Positions 35,245-44,233 are shown, counted from the stretch's first letter. The stretch: DNA of 64,000 nt from Streptomyces fildesensis (GCF_016107395.1 NZ_JAAIKO010000012.1:1-64000), one strand, 5' to 3'. Notes: a model not told the origin generated them from the sequence alone. Translations and numbers: made by a program.

Positions 35245-35280
35245 GATGAGACGGCGACCGATGAGGCAGCGACCGATGAG
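35245..35280 (+). repeat. 15-nt tandem repeat before the SDR-like gene
   Basis: GATGAGACGGCGACC (35245-35259), GATGAGGCAGCGACC (35260-35274) and GATGAG (35275-35280) lie in the 118-nt gap between the sigma factor and SDR-like genes. They could be a regulatory array or a simple slippage product. Confidence 0.7.
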
Positions 35281-35349
35281 TTTCCGCGTCGGGTACGTCG
35301 TACGGGGTGACGGGCGCACGGAGCGCCCCTGATCGAGGGAATGAGAACC

Positions 35350-36117
35350 ATGCTGAAGAACAAGGTCGCGGTCGTCTACGGGGGAGCCGGCTCGCTGGGC
35401 TCGGGAGTTGCCAAGGCATACGCGGAGGCCGGCGCGCGGGTGTTCATCGTCGGCCGTACCGAGGCGACGCTGAAGAAGGCCGCCGCCGAGGTCGGCGCCG
35501 AGTACGACGTGCTCGACGCCCGTGACGAACTGGCCGTCGAGGCTCACGCGGCCTCGGTCGTCGAGCGGGCCGGCCGGCTGGACATCTCCGTCAACCTCGT
35601 GCCCAGGGGAGACTTCCAGGGCGTGCCGCTCATGGACATGACGCTCGAGGACTACACCCGGCCGGTCGTGCAGGGCATCGCCTGCCAGTTCATCACGGCG
35701 CGGGCGGCCGCCCGCCGTATGGTGCCGCAGGGCTCGGGCGTGATCCTGTCGCTGAACAGCGGGTCGGCCAACGGCAGCCCGATGATGGGCGGCACCGCCG
35801 CTGCCGACGGCGCGCTGGACGCGCTGATCCGCCAGTTCGCCCAGGAGATCGGTCCGTCCGGAGTCCGTGTCTGCGGGATCTGGACCGCCGGTGTCGCTGA
35901 CAGCCTGACGCCGGAGAAGCTCGCCGCAGCGGGCGCGACCGGTATGGACGAGGCCGCCGTGCAGGGGCTGGTCGGACATCTGGACAGCATGCGGATGACG
36001 AAGCGCTCGCCGCGGATCGCGGACATCGCCGCGCTGGCGACGTTCCTCGCCTCCGACGCCGGGATCTCCATCACCGGCACCTGGGTCAACGCCACCGCCG
36101 GAATGTTCCCCAGCTGA
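35350..36117 (+). CDS. SDR-fold protein lacking the catalytic Tyr-x3-Lys
   Basis: This 255-residue Rossmann protein of the SDR fold shows the start KNKVAVVYGGAGSLGSGVAK and the end GISITGTWVNATAG. The Ser region (LSLNSGSA, about 133-140) is present. Where Tyr-x-x-x-Lys is expected (about 147-158, GGTAAADGALDA) there is neither Tyr nor Lys. Ordinary SDR catalysis is therefore unlikely. The ATG at 35350 is preferred because GAGGGA lies 10 nt upstream; the ATG at 35341 is too close to it. It is the likely partner or target gene of the adjacent ECF41-like sigma factor. Confidence 0.8.
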   Translation: MLKNKVAVVYGGAGSLGSGVAKAYAEAGARVFIVGRTEATLKKAAAEVGAEYDVLDARDELAVEAHAASVVERAGRLDISVNLVPRGDFQGVPLMDMTLEDYTRPVVQGIACQFITARAAARRMVPQGSGVILSLNSGSANGSPMMGGTAAADGALDALIRQFAQEIGPSGVRVCGIWTAGVADSLTPEKLAAAGATGMDEAAVQGLVGHLDSMRMTKRSPRIADIAALATFLASDAGISITGTWVNATAGMFPS

Positions 36118-36151
36118 CCTGCTCCGACGGCCTCCGACGGACCTCCCGCAG

Positions 36152-36185
36152 CTGACCCTTCGCCGTTCGCGACGGCGGGGGTCAG
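36152..36185. terminator. hairpin after the SDR-like gene
   Basis: CTGACCCTTCGCCGT (36152-36166) pairs with ACGGCGGGGGTCAG (36172-36185) with one bulge. It lies 35 nt after the SDR-like stop and overlaps the end of the convergent LuxR-type remnant. Confidence 0.65.
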
Positions 36186-36580
36186 AGGTGGGTGCGGCCC
36201 GGGGTCACCAGACCTGTCTCGTAGGCGAAGACGGCCGCTTGCGTGCGGTCGCGGAGCCGCAGCTTCTGCAGGATGCGGCCCATATGGGTCTTGATGGTCT
36301 GCTCGGCGAGGACCAGCGCCTCCGCCACCTCCGCGTTGGACAGCCCCTGGGCCACCAGCGCCAGCACTTCGGTCTCACGCGCGGTGAGTTCGGCGATCCG
36401 CACCTGCGCGGGCGGCCGCGAGGTGCCGCCCTGGCGGGAGAACTCGGCGATGAGGCGCATGGTGATGCCGGGGGAAAGCAAGGCCTCCCCGGCGGACACG
36501 ATGCGGACGGCTTCGGCGAGTTGCATCCCGGAGGCGTCCTTGAGGAGAAATCCGCCGGCCCGCACGGTGGTGACCGTGCG
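36182..36580 (-). pseudogene. LuxR-type response regulator lacking most of its receiver domain
   Basis: About 125 residues remain of a NarL/LuxR response regulator: the last receiver residues (RAGGFLLKDA), the linker and the complete LuxR helix-turn-helix (LTARETEVLALVAQGLSNAE, then IKTHMGRILQKL). Roughly the first 95 residues, with the phosphorylated Asp, are missing. Homology begins exactly at the arm of the terminator at 36551-36590. No start codon with a ribosome site is seen. The DNA-binding part could still fold if translated. Confidence 0.75.
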
Positions 36581-36590
36581 GGCCGGCGGA
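36551..36590. terminator. 18-bp perfect terminator hairpin
   Basis: The arms 36551-36568 and 36573-36590 are perfectly complementary around a 4-nt loop (GGTG). The hairpin lies 12 nt after the stop of the large acyltransferase-GH16 gene (minus strand). The promoter-distal arm is also coding sequence of the LuxR-type remnant. Confidence 0.9.
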
Positions 36591-36601
36591 CAACACAACG
36601 G

Positions 36602-39600
36602 TCAGGAGCGGGCGGCTCCCCGGGCCGAGACGGCGACGTACTGCACGCGCATCGGATGGCCCGGTTCGGTGGTGGGCCCTGCGGGGGCGCCCAACGCGGC
36701 GGGGAGATTGCCGCCGACGGCCACGTTCAGGATCAGGAACAACCCGTGGTGCACGGCGTCGTCCCAGGTCCTGGGATCCATCTGGGCGGCCGTGACCTTG
36801 TGGTACTCGCGTCCGTCCAGGTACCAGCGCACCTGTTCCGCACCGGCGGCGAGGTCGACCTCGACCGCGTAGGAGTGGAATCCCGTCCGGCAGTCGGGGC
36901 AGGACCGGTCCCCCGATCCCAGTCCCTGGGGCTCCTTGCAGGGGCCGCCTTCGAGCGTGCCGCAGTGCATCGTCCCGAAGACGGAGTCACGGCCGTTGAC
37001 GTTCTCCATGACGTCGAGCTCACCGATCGCGGGCCAGCCGGTGTAGCCGTTGCGCAGTCCGGAGCCCAGGGTCCAGAACGCCGGCCAGTAGCCGGCCGCT
37101 GCCGGTCCGGTGACGTCGGGCAGCGCGATCGATGCCTCGATCCGCAGGACGCCGCCGGGCGGTGGGGCGTAGTCGGAGCGCTTGGACTCGATGCGGCCCG
37201 AGGACCAGCGGCCGTTCCGCAGCCGGGGCACGATCTCCAGCGAGCCCTTCCCGTCCAGCCGGACGTTGTCCGTCGAATCGGTCATGGTCTCGATCTCCCC
37301 GGTTCCCCATTGCGCGGCCGGGCAGCCGGGATAGCAGGTGCCGAGGTCGTACTGCCACTTCGCGGCCGACGGGCGGCTGCCGGCCGGTCCGTCGAAGTCG
37401 TCCCTGAGGAGCTGGGTCCACCGGCCGGACGGCACCGCGTCGCGGTCGGGGAGGGCTCCCGCGTCCGTCAGCAGCCGCTCCAGCCGGGGCGCCAGTACGG
37501 TCGCGGCGACGTTGGTCAGATGCGCGTCGTCCCGGTACAGCAGGATCCGTTCCAGTACCGCCGGGCATTTGGCACCCGCTCCGGGGCACAGCACGGAGTT
37601 CATCTCGACGGCCCGCACGCCCGGCAGCCGGCCGGCCGCGATCGATGCCGCGAGCGGATCGGGCCACTGCGCGGTGGCACGGTCGAATGCGCAGGCGTCC
37701 GGGTCCTTGGTGTGTCCGGAGACGCAGGCGGGGATGTCCGTCCCGGGGATCGGGGTGTCCTGGATGTAGACGATGGGCACCCCGAGGGCGCGCAGCGGCG
37801 ACAGGGTCTTCTCCCAGCCCGCCGTGAGGAGCTGCTGGTCGTCGGTGTAGCGGTTGAGGGACGCGACGACGACGAGTCTGGGCTTCGGACCCTGGCGCAG
37901 CCGGGACAGGCTGTCCGCGCGCCAGGTGTCGCACTCGGTGTACGTCCGGCCCAACTGTGGGTTCCTCAGCGTCAGTTGTGGCAGCGGGCAGCCCTGCTTC
38001 ACCAGTTCCTGCAACACCCACCCGCGTTGGGCCGCGATGCCCAGCAACGGGGAGAACCACTGGCCGGCGTGCGAGTCGCCGAGCAGGACGATCCGGTCCG
38101 GGCTCGCGGTCGCGCCGAACAGGCAGGGCGGGCTGGTGGTCGCGGTGGGTGCCACCTCGCACCCGCCGTCCGGCGGGAAGTCCTTACGGGCCTGGACGGC
38201 GCCCGGTACCGGCGGGCCGTCCTTGAGCGGGGTACCGGTCCGCAGCAGCAGCGACCTGCCGTCGGCCGCGCCCGGCGGCAGTCCCTTCAGGTCGAACTCC
38301 GGAGCCGACGCGAGCAGATTCAGCGTTCCGGTTCCGACCACCAGCGCCAGGACCACCGGCAGGACGACCGCGGCGACCCCCAGCGCGAGTCCGCGCCGCG
38401 GGAATTCGGAGACGGTCCTGCTGCGGCGCAGCGGCTGTTCGATCCAGCGCATGGTCGCGAAGGCGGGCAGTGCGGACGCCATGGTCAGCGCAGCCCTGGC
38501 GGGCCAGCCGAGCGTTCCCAGCCGGGCCTCAGCGAGGACGAGCACCGGCCAGTGCCACAGGTAGAGGGTGTAGGAGAGGCGGCCGATCGCCCGCGGTATC
38601 CGGCCGCGCAGGATCCGGCCCACGCCGTACGCGGTCGCGCCGTCCGTCGCGTCCGCGTCGCCGGTCCCCGCCAGGATGACCGCGGCGGTGGCGAGCGTCG
38701 GCACGAGCGCGGCGTATCCGGGGTACGGCGTCCCGCCGTCGTAGCGCACCACGCACCACACGATGGCCGCGGCTCCGGCCCACCCGCACACCGGACGTAT
38801 CGCTGACAGTCCGCGCAACCGGTGCCACGGGGTCAGTGCCAGCAGCGCCCCGACCCCGAACTGCCAAGCGCGGGACGGCGTTCCGAGGTATGCCAGGGAG
38901 ACGGAGGTGTGCGTCCAGTGCAGTGCCAGGAGGAACGAGCCGAGCGTCAGCAGTGCGGTGACCGCGAACACGGCCGACCGCACGGCCCGACCCCGGCGGG
39001 ACGTCCTGAGCACCGCGAAGACGATCAGGGCGAGCAGTGGACCCCAGAACAGATAGAACTGCTCCTCCACGGCGAGCGACCAGAAGTGGAGCAGCGGGCT
39101 CGGATCGCGTCCCGCGGCCAGATAGTCGGTCTGCTGGGAGACGAAGCGCCAGTTGGCGGTCGACAGTGCGGCGGCCAGTACGTCGTACTCCAGGTCGGTA
39201 CGGCGCAGCGGGACGGTGAGCCAGGCGGCGGCCAGCGCGGTCGCGCCGAGGACCACCGCCGCCGAGGGCAGCAGTCTGCGGGCCCGGCGGGAGAAGAACT
39301 CCCCGAGGCGGATGCGGCCGGTCGTGGCCGCCTCACGGATCAGCAGCCCGGTGATCAGATAGCCGGAGATGACGAAGAAGATGTCCACACCGACGAACCC
39401 GCCGGTCAGCCCGGGCAGTTCGGCGTGGAAGGCGAGCACCGCGAGGACCGCCGCGGCGCGCAGGCCCTCGATGTCGGGGCGGAAGCCGGGAGCGGGTGGC
39501 CTGGACCCGGTCGTTCCGGCTTTCCGGAATCGGTTTCCAGCGGAGCCCGCCCCGGGTGTCGGACGGCCGGCGCGGTCGGCGGTTTCCGGATGTCGGTCCG

Positions 39601-39619
39601 GAAGCGTGGTGGAAGGCAT
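36602..39619 (-). CDS. acyltransferase-3 / SGNH / GH16 fusion membrane protein
   Basis: This 1005-residue protein has three units. An acyltransferase-3 (OafA-like) membrane domain at about 47-435 carries FFVISGYLITGLL at 81 and HFWSLAVEEQFYLFW at 178. An extracytoplasmic SGNH domain at about 485-720 has GDSH with Ser516 and DDAH with Asp697 and His700. A GH16 glycosidase at about 735-1003 has Glu867-Leu-Asp869-x-x-Glu872. AT3-SGNH proteins pass acetyl groups through the membrane onto surface glycans. The GH16 end suggests a beta-glucan or similar backbone that is also cut or remodelled. It follows the GT2 synthase gene by 15 nt, so the two are one operon. The ATG has AAAGG upstream. Confidence 0.9.
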   Translation of the reverse strand: MPSTTLPDRHPETADRAGRPTPGAGSAGNRFRKAGTTGSRPPAPGFRPDIEGLRAAAVLAVLAFHAELPGLTGGFVGVDIFFVISGYLITGLLIREAATTGRIRLGEFFSRRARRLLPSAAVVLGATALAAAWLTVPLRRTDLEYDVLAAALSTANWRFVSQQTDYLAAGRDPSPLLHFWSLAVEEQFYLFWGPLLALIVFAVLRTSRRGRAVRSAVFAVTALLTLGSFLLALHWTHTSVSLAYLGTPSRAWQFGVGALLALTPWHRLRGLSAIRPVCGWAGAAAIVWCVVRYDGGTPYPGYAALVPTLATAAVILAGTGDADATDGATAYGVGRILRGRIPRAIGRLSYTLYLWHWPVLVLAEARLGTLGWPARAALTMASALPAFATMRWIEQPLRRSRTVSEFPRRGLALGVAAVVLPVVLALVVGTGTLNLLASAPEFDLKGLPPGAADGRSLLLRTGTPLKDGPPVPGAVQARKDFPPDGGCEVAPTATTSPPCLFGATASPDRIVLLGDSHAGQWFSPLLGIAAQRGWVLQELVKQGCPLPQLTLRNPQLGRTYTECDTWRADSLSRLRQGPKPRLVVVASLNRYTDDQQLLTAGWEKTLSPLRALGVPIVYIQDTPIPGTDIPACVSGHTKDPDACAFDRATAQWPDPLAASIAAGRLPGVRAVEMNSVLCPGAGAKCPAVLERILLYRDDAHLTNVAATVLAPRLERLLTDAGALPDRDAVPSGRWTQLLRDDFDGPAGSRPSAAKWQYDLGTCYPGCPAAQWGTGEIETMTDSTDNVRLDGKGSLEIVPRLRNGRWSSGRIESKRSDYAPPPGGVLRIEASIALPDVTGPAAAGYWPAFWTLGSGLRNGYTGWPAIGELDVMENVNGRDSVFGTMHCGTLEGGPCKEPQGLGSGDRSCPDCRTGFHSYAVEVDLAAGAEQVRWYLDGREYHKVTAAQMDPRTWDDAVHHGLFLILNVAVGGNLPAALGAPAGPTTEPGHPMRVQYVAVSARGAARS

Positions 39620-39634
39620 GGGTGTGATGGCCTT

Positions 39635-41323
39635 TCAGCTCAGCCAGGGAAGCATGGGAGTGACCCATCCGGAGGCGAGCAGCGCGGTGAGCAGGAGAAG
39701 TGAGGTGGCGGCCAGTGCTTCGGGCCAGCGCCGGGGCAGCATGCCGAGGCGGACCGGCCGAGCGGCTCGTACGGCCTTGGATTCGGTCTTCGCCGGCCGC
39801 AGTTCGGCGATCAGATCACGGACCAGCGGGAGGCCGATCTGGCACTGGACCAGGAGGTACAGGCCGAGACCCCAGTTGGGCCACCAGCCGTTGCGTGCGA
39901 CGGACAGGGCGAGTCCGGCCGCGGCCGCGCCGATGGAACCGCAGAGCCAGGCGAGCGAGACCAGCACCACTTTGCGGGCCATGCCGCTGGGCTTCACCCG
40001 GCCGACGCCGGTCGGGACCCAGGCGGCGCTGTGGCCGCGCAGCGTGTGCAGGAACGCGGCCGCGGCGGCGACGCTCGTCAGGACGTTGGCGCGGATGACC
40101 TCGACCCGCCACCGGGTGTGGCTGATCCGGGGCAGCAGCACATGCCAGAGCCACAGCGGCGCGAGCAGCGGCAGGACGTGCCAGGGGCGGATCTGGTCCG
40201 GGTACCAGAACATCATCACCAGCGGCGGCAGCGGCGCGGCGAACGTGTTCACCGCGGCGGTCAGATAGCCGACGATGCCCTCGTAGAAGCACAGACGCAT
40301 CCGCCAGGGCGCGCCCATGCGCTTGAGGTCGGAGTTCTTGATCAGGTGCAGGTTGCCCATCGCCCAGCGGTACTGCTGGTTGACGAAGGACGAGAGGTTG
40401 TCCGGCGAGGTGCCCTTGGCGACCAGCACCGGGACGTAGAGGGTACGGAACCCCTGCTCGTAGAGGGCGAGTCCGGTGTACAGGTCCTCGCTGTGGTCGA
40501 GCTTGGCGAAGCCGCCGGCCGCGTCGATCGCGGTGCGCCGGTAGACGGCGTTGCTGCCGCAGCAGATGGCCGCGTCACTGGCGTCCCGCGAGGGCTGGAT
40601 CCACCGGAAGAACCACTCCTGGGCGGAGCCCGCGGCGCGCTGGATCCAGTCCATCGACTCGTCGGTGTCGAAGCACTGCGGGCTCTGGACGATGCCGATG
40701 CCGGGGTCGGCGAAGTACGGCACCAGATGGTGCAGGAAGTCCGGCCTGGGAGCGAAGTCCGCGTCCAGGATGGCGATGTACTGCCCGGTGCTCACCGTCA
40801 GCGCGTGATTGAGGTTGCCGGCCTTCTTGAGGTGCCCCCGGTCCGGCCGGACGACGTACCGGTAGCCGTGTGCGGCCGCCAGAGCGGCCACTTCGGAACG
40901 GTCCGCGTCGTCCAGCACCCAGACGGTCAGCGCCCCGGCCCAGTCGACGGCCGCGACAGCCTGGTAGGCGTTCTCCAGGACGGCGAGCGGCTCACCGCAG
41001 GTCGGCAGATAGAGGTCGACGTCCGGCAGTTCGGCCGGCTGCCAGGCCTTGGTCAGCACTTCGTGCGAGTGCCTGGTCAACCGCCGCTGGCGCAGGCTGT
41101 TGACCGACGAGAGCGCCAGCGCCACCAGGTTGAGCACGAGCACGGCAAGGAAGGCCCACAGGGCCGGGGTTCGCAGCGCGAAGGTGAACATGGTCGCCGC
41201 AGTGAACACGAAGGCGAGTGAGGTGCAGATCAGTACCCACCGGCGCTGTGGTCCGAAGTACCAGTAGAGCTCGTGATCCGACGGTGGTTGAGGCAGATGG
41301 TCGACGGTCAAGTGTCCCCCCAC
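39635..41323 (-). CDS. processive GT2 family glycan synthase
   Basis: This 562-residue membrane glycosyltransferase is of the cellulose/hyaluronan/beta-glucan synthase type. It has two N-terminal spans, a cytosolic GT2 domain with Asp138-Asp139 (VLDDADR), Asp187-x-Asp189 (DADF), HSED (Asp280) and QQYRW at 316-320, then about five or six C-terminal spans. The QxxRW motif marks processive polymerases that extrude the chain. No PilZ domain is visible. It is paired with the acyltransferase-SGNH-GH16 gene. The GTG start has no strong ribosome site. Product sugar and linkage cannot be read from the sequence. Confidence 0.9.
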   Translation of the reverse strand: MGGHLTVDHLPQPPSDHELYWYFGPQRRWVLICTSLAFVFTAATMFTFALRTPALWAFLAVLVLNLVALALSSVNSLRQRRLTRHSHEVLTKAWQPAELPDVDLYLPTCGEPLAVLENAYQAVAAVDWAGALTVWVLDDADRSEVAALAAAHGYRYVVRPDRGHLKKAGNLNHALTVSTGQYIAILDADFAPRPDFLHHLVPYFADPGIGIVQSPQCFDTDESMDWIQRAAGSAQEWFFRWIQPSRDASDAAICCGSNAVYRRTAIDAAGGFAKLDHSEDLYTGLALYEQGFRTLYVPVLVAKGTSPDNLSSFVNQQYRWAMGNLHLIKNSDLKRMGAPWRMRLCFYEGIVGYLTAAVNTFAAPLPPLVMMFWYPDQIRPWHVLPLLAPLWLWHVLLPRISHTRWRVEVIRANVLTSVAAAAAFLHTLRGHSAAWVPTGVGRVKPSGMARKVVLVSLAWLCGSIGAAAAGLALSVARNGWWPNWGLGLYLLVQCQIGLPLVRDLIAELRPAKTESKAVRAARPVRLGMLPRRWPEALAATSLLLLTALLASGWVTPMLPWLS

Positions 41324-41496
41324 GGGCGCGTGATGGACGATCCAGTGATCACCCTACCCGCAAAGGTATAGACCACTGGCGCGTCAATCCACGGACCGAG
41401 ACAGGTGCCGACATATTCATGGTGAAGACAAGATTCCGCGACAGTCCTGTCATCCTCCGTTCCTCCGACGTCGAGGTCAGAGGGCGTTCAGCACGT

Positions 41497-42036
41497 TCAC
41501 TCCGGGCTACCCGGCGCTCCTCCGGATAGTTCACGCGCCCAGTCGGCGAGTGCGTCGAAGTCCGCCGCGAGCAGTCCGAGGCTCGGTTCGATGCGGAGGA
41601 GCAGGGACGGCGCGGAGTGGTGGGCGGTGACGTACTCGCGGTCCGGGGGCCGGATCTCGTCGTCGATCCAGGCGAAGGGCCGGCCGGCGGCGTACCTGAC
41701 GATGTCGTGGGTCTTGAAGTAGGTGCCGTCGTCGCGTCGGGCGTGCAGCTCCGGCCAGTCGATGGCGGGGAGTTCCGGCAGGCCGAGGCGCGGACCGATC
41801 CAGCGGTTGGCCTGCGCGCCCCACGTCGTCGCCCACACCAGGTCGAACGGCAGCGCCATCAGCAGCGGGCCGTGGGCGGCATTGAGCCACACCCGTAGCG
41901 GCTTCTGCCAGGGCAGGTCCCAGCCGGCGGGTCGCATCCGGTGCGTGGTGTAGCCGTCCGGTCGCTGGTGGGGCCGCGCGGCGAACGGGTTGAGGGGGCC
42001 GTCCACATCGATGAGGAGGAGGGGCTTCGCGGTCAC
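41497..42036 (-). CDS. HAD-like phosphatase-fold protein
   Basis: This 179-residue protein begins KPLLLIDVDGPLNP, with HAD motif I (Asp10-x-Asp12), followed by ATTWGAQANRW (motif II region, Thr in WATTW) and WIDDEI (acidic motif IV). It resembles the small actinobacterial HAD group linked to RNA repair or with unknown substrate. The GTG at 42036 has AAGGAG 5 nt upstream. Confidence 0.82.
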   Translation of the reverse strand: MTAKPLLLIDVDGPLNPFAARPHQRPDGYTTHRMRPAGWDLPWQKPLRVWLNAAHGPLLMALPFDLVWATTWGAQANRWIGPRLGLPELPAIDWPELHARRDDGTYFKTHDIVRYAAGRPFAWIDDEIRPPDREYVTAHHSAPSLLLRIEPSLGLLAADFDALADWARELSGGAPGSPE

Positions 42037-42151
42037 GCTGGCTCCTTGCCGGCTGGGTGCGGTGAGCGGCCGGTGTACGGGGCCGGTGGGCCTCCTCCCT
42101 CCGGGAAGCGGACGCCCGACTCAGCTACCCGGTCCCGGACCGGACCAACCC

Positions 42152-42195
42152 ACCGGTCCTGGATCCGGGGACCGATCCCCGGCACCAGGACCGGT
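42152..42195. terminator. two-tier terminator hairpin
   Basis: The outer stem ACCGGTCCTGG (42152-42162) pairs perfectly with 42185-42195. The inner stem CCGGGGA (42165-42171) pairs with TCCCCGG (42176-42182) around loop CCGA. It lies 5 nt after the stop of the 435-residue hypothetical gene (minus strand). Confidence 0.85.
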
Positions 42196-42200
42196 CGTGA

Positions 42201-43508
42201 TCAGGCGAAACGCGAGCTGGGAACCGGTCCGGAGGAGCGGACACGGTCCCGGGCTCCCGTGAGCCAGGTGGCGTTCACCCGTACGGCGAACGCCACGAGC
42301 AGCTCGTCGGGGTCGGCCGGGGCATCGTCGTCGCCCGCGTCGGGCTCCGGGTCCGCGGCGCAGATCGCGTCGGCCAGCTCCTCGGCCGAGCGCTCGTCGG
42401 CCGGGATGTCGTCGCGCTCCCCGTCCTCGGTGAACCGCATCCGGGACGCCCAGGGGGCGATCACGGTCTGCACCAGCAGGGTGGAGACATCGGCCGGGAC
42501 CGCGGGAGGATCCGTCCAGCAGGTCGCGTGCTCGTACAGGACCTCACCCGGCGCGCGGTCGTGCAACTGCGCGACCAGCTCCTGGTCGCACTCGTTCAGG
42601 TCGTACGCCACGACCAGGGTGTCCGCGGTACCCGGCCGGTACGGTGCGGTGGGCAGGCCGAGGATCCGGGCCGCCGCCAGGCCGAGGGCACGGCTGCCGC
42701 GGTCCGGCAGCAGTGCGACGGACGCGGGCTTCCGGTCCATGGCCGCCAGCACGGCGCGCAGTCGCTCCAACCCGTGGCGGCACGCTCCGAAGTCGTCCTG
42801 CAGATAGGCCCAGCGGCCGGTCATCCCCTGGTGGAAGCCGGCGGGCGACACGGTGGTGAGCAGGCCGCCGGTGAGGGTGTAGTGCCATCCGCGCAGGTCC
42901 TGGCGGTCGACGGGGGTGGCGACGGTGGCGCGGGCGAGGAGGTGGCGGATACGTTCGGCGGCCGGCCGCCAGGTCTCGTCAGGGTCCCCGAGCGCGCCGA
43001 ACACCTGGCGGCCGAGGTCGACCTGACCATCCATCGGTGCGTTGTGCACCAGCAGATAGCGGTCCGGCCAGTCCTCCGTCAGCCCGTCGTGCTCCTGGAG
43101 GAGGCCGACCGCCTCGGCGTGCCGCTGCTCGTCCTCCAGGGCGACGGCCAGCTCCAGCAGGACCTGCCGTGGCGCGGGGGTGCGGCGCGCCCGGCCGAGG
43201 AGGCCGCGGCGAGGAGCCAGTGCGAGGCGCAGGGCCTCCCGGAGGGCCGGCACGGCGAGGTGGGAGACACCGCGTCCGATGCAGGCATAGCCGAACTCGT
43301 AGAGCGCTCCGGCCCCGGCCGGGTCGGCGGTCAGAGCGGCCGAGGCCGCGGCGAGGTCGGCGAACCCGGCTCCCTGGGCCAGCTTCTCGACGAGTGGTGC
43401 GATCTCGGCCGACGGCAGTGCGTCCGCCGCGAACCGGAGGGTCCGCATCGCGCCCTGCGGGTCGCCGGAGTCGAAGAGCTCCCAGGCCTTGGCCAGTTCG
43501 GTGGTCAT
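42201..43508 (-). CDS. hypothetical protein, TPR-like N-terminal half
   Basis: This 435-residue cytosolic protein has an N-terminal half rich in Ala/Leu helices of repeat type (AKAWELFDSGDPQGAMRTLR, then ALYEFGYACIGRGVSHLAVP), which suggests tetratricopeptide-like packing. The C-terminal half is a mixed domain (HQGMTGRWAYLQDDFGACRH and following). Near the end is an acidic low-complexity stretch. No catalytic motif is recognised. The ATG has AGGAGGAGA just upstream. It resembles uncharacterised Streptomyces proteins; function unknown. Confidence 0.75.
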   Translation of the reverse strand: MTTELAKAWELFDSGDPQGAMRTLRFAADALPSAEIAPLVEKLAQGAGFADLAAASAALTADPAGAGALYEFGYACIGRGVSHLAVPALREALRLALAPRRGLLGRARRTPAPRQVLLELAVALEDEQRHAEAVGLLQEHDGLTEDWPDRYLLVHNAPMDGQVDLGRQVFGALGDPDETWRPAAERIRHLLARATVATPVDRQDLRGWHYTLTGGLLTTVSPAGFHQGMTGRWAYLQDDFGACRHGLERLRAVLAAMDRKPASVALLPDRGSRALGLAAARILGLPTAPYRPGTADTLVVAYDLNECDQELVAQLHDRAPGEVLYEHATCWTDPPAVPADVSTLLVQTVIAPWASRMRFTEDGERDDIPADERSAEELADAICAADPEPDAGDDDAPADPDELLVAFAVRVNATWLTGARDRVRSSGPVPSSRFA

Positions 43509-43887
43509 CGTTCTCCTCCTGAGTGGTCGGCGAGCTTCCTCGACCCGCCGGGGTGCTGCCTGACGGCGGGAAAAGGTGCGTGACGACTCAGGGCGCGCGG
43601 GCCGGCCGCCTCACGGGGCCGTGCCGCGGCGCTCATCGGGACGGGCGGTGGCCGCCCTTCCGGTGATGGTCGTTCATGAGGTCGTCCCTGCTGTCGTACA
43701 TGTGCACGATCATGGTGGGTCGCCGGGGCACTGGCAAACCGATTAGACCCTCCCTCGTCCGGCGGCTCGACCGGTCCCGGATCTCCGCTGCCAACGTCCC
43801 TCCCTGGAAGGCGAATCGGTTCGACCCCCCTTTTCGGTCGACGGTGAAACAGCCCGACTGAAGCCGTCCGCAAATGGGGGTTGGACG
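43509..43887. other. gene-free stretch upstream of the RHS remnant
   Basis: No convincing gene is seen in these 379 nt. A perfect 8-bp inverted repeat (AACCGATT 43737-43744, AATCGGTT 43814-43821) brackets a lower-GC segment that could be the old RHS promoter. A 26-codon minus-strand frame (ATG near 43710) lacks a ribosome site and is probably chance. Confidence 0.4.
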
Positions 43888-44223
43888 GTGGCGAATCGTC
43901 CGACGGATTGGCATGTGCTGGACCTGGACCGCGATCCGGTGCCCGGGGACCCGTACGAAGTGAAGGAACTGGCCCGCAAGCTCGGTGACTTCGCGGACGA
44001 CGTGTCCTCGGCACTGCGCTCGGTGCGCGGGCGGTCTGGGCGAACGGGGGCTGGACGGGCTCAAAGGCCTGCGCGGCAGCGTCGACAACGCCCTGGAGAA
44101 GGCCAACCATGGCCGGCAAGTGCAAGGGCGGCGACCCTATCGATCTCGTGACCGGCGAGATGCTGATGTCCGCGACCGATGTCCGGCTGCCGGGGCTCCT
44201 TCCGCTGACCATCGAGCGCCATC
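43888..44223 (+). pseudogene. collapsed RHS polymorphic toxin, N-terminal blocks
   Basis: Two blocks of a Streptomyces RHS/type VII-type toxin survive in different frames. From GTG 43888 the frame encodes the N-terminal trafficking segment (PTDWHVLDLDRDPVPGDPYE, then ELARKLGDFADDVSSALRSV). From 44109 another frame encodes the DUF6531 start (KCKGGDPIDLVTGEMLMSAT, then DVRLPGLLPLTIERHH). The coiled-coil region between them and all the RHS repeats after them are missing, probably more than 1000 residues. No single frame joins the blocks. Confidence 0.75.
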
Positions 44224-44233
44224 ATGGGACAAG

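Noticed and set aside
36188-38806. 872-codon plus-strand frame opposite the acyltransferase fusion.
   Set aside because: Shadow of the minus-strand gene, whose three domains have complete motifs. The composition is Gly/Arg/His-rich without structure.
43633-44106. Minus-strand frames opposite the RHS N-terminal block.
   Set aside because: They lack ribosome sites and family features. The plus-strand RHS sequence is recognisable and explains the coding signal.
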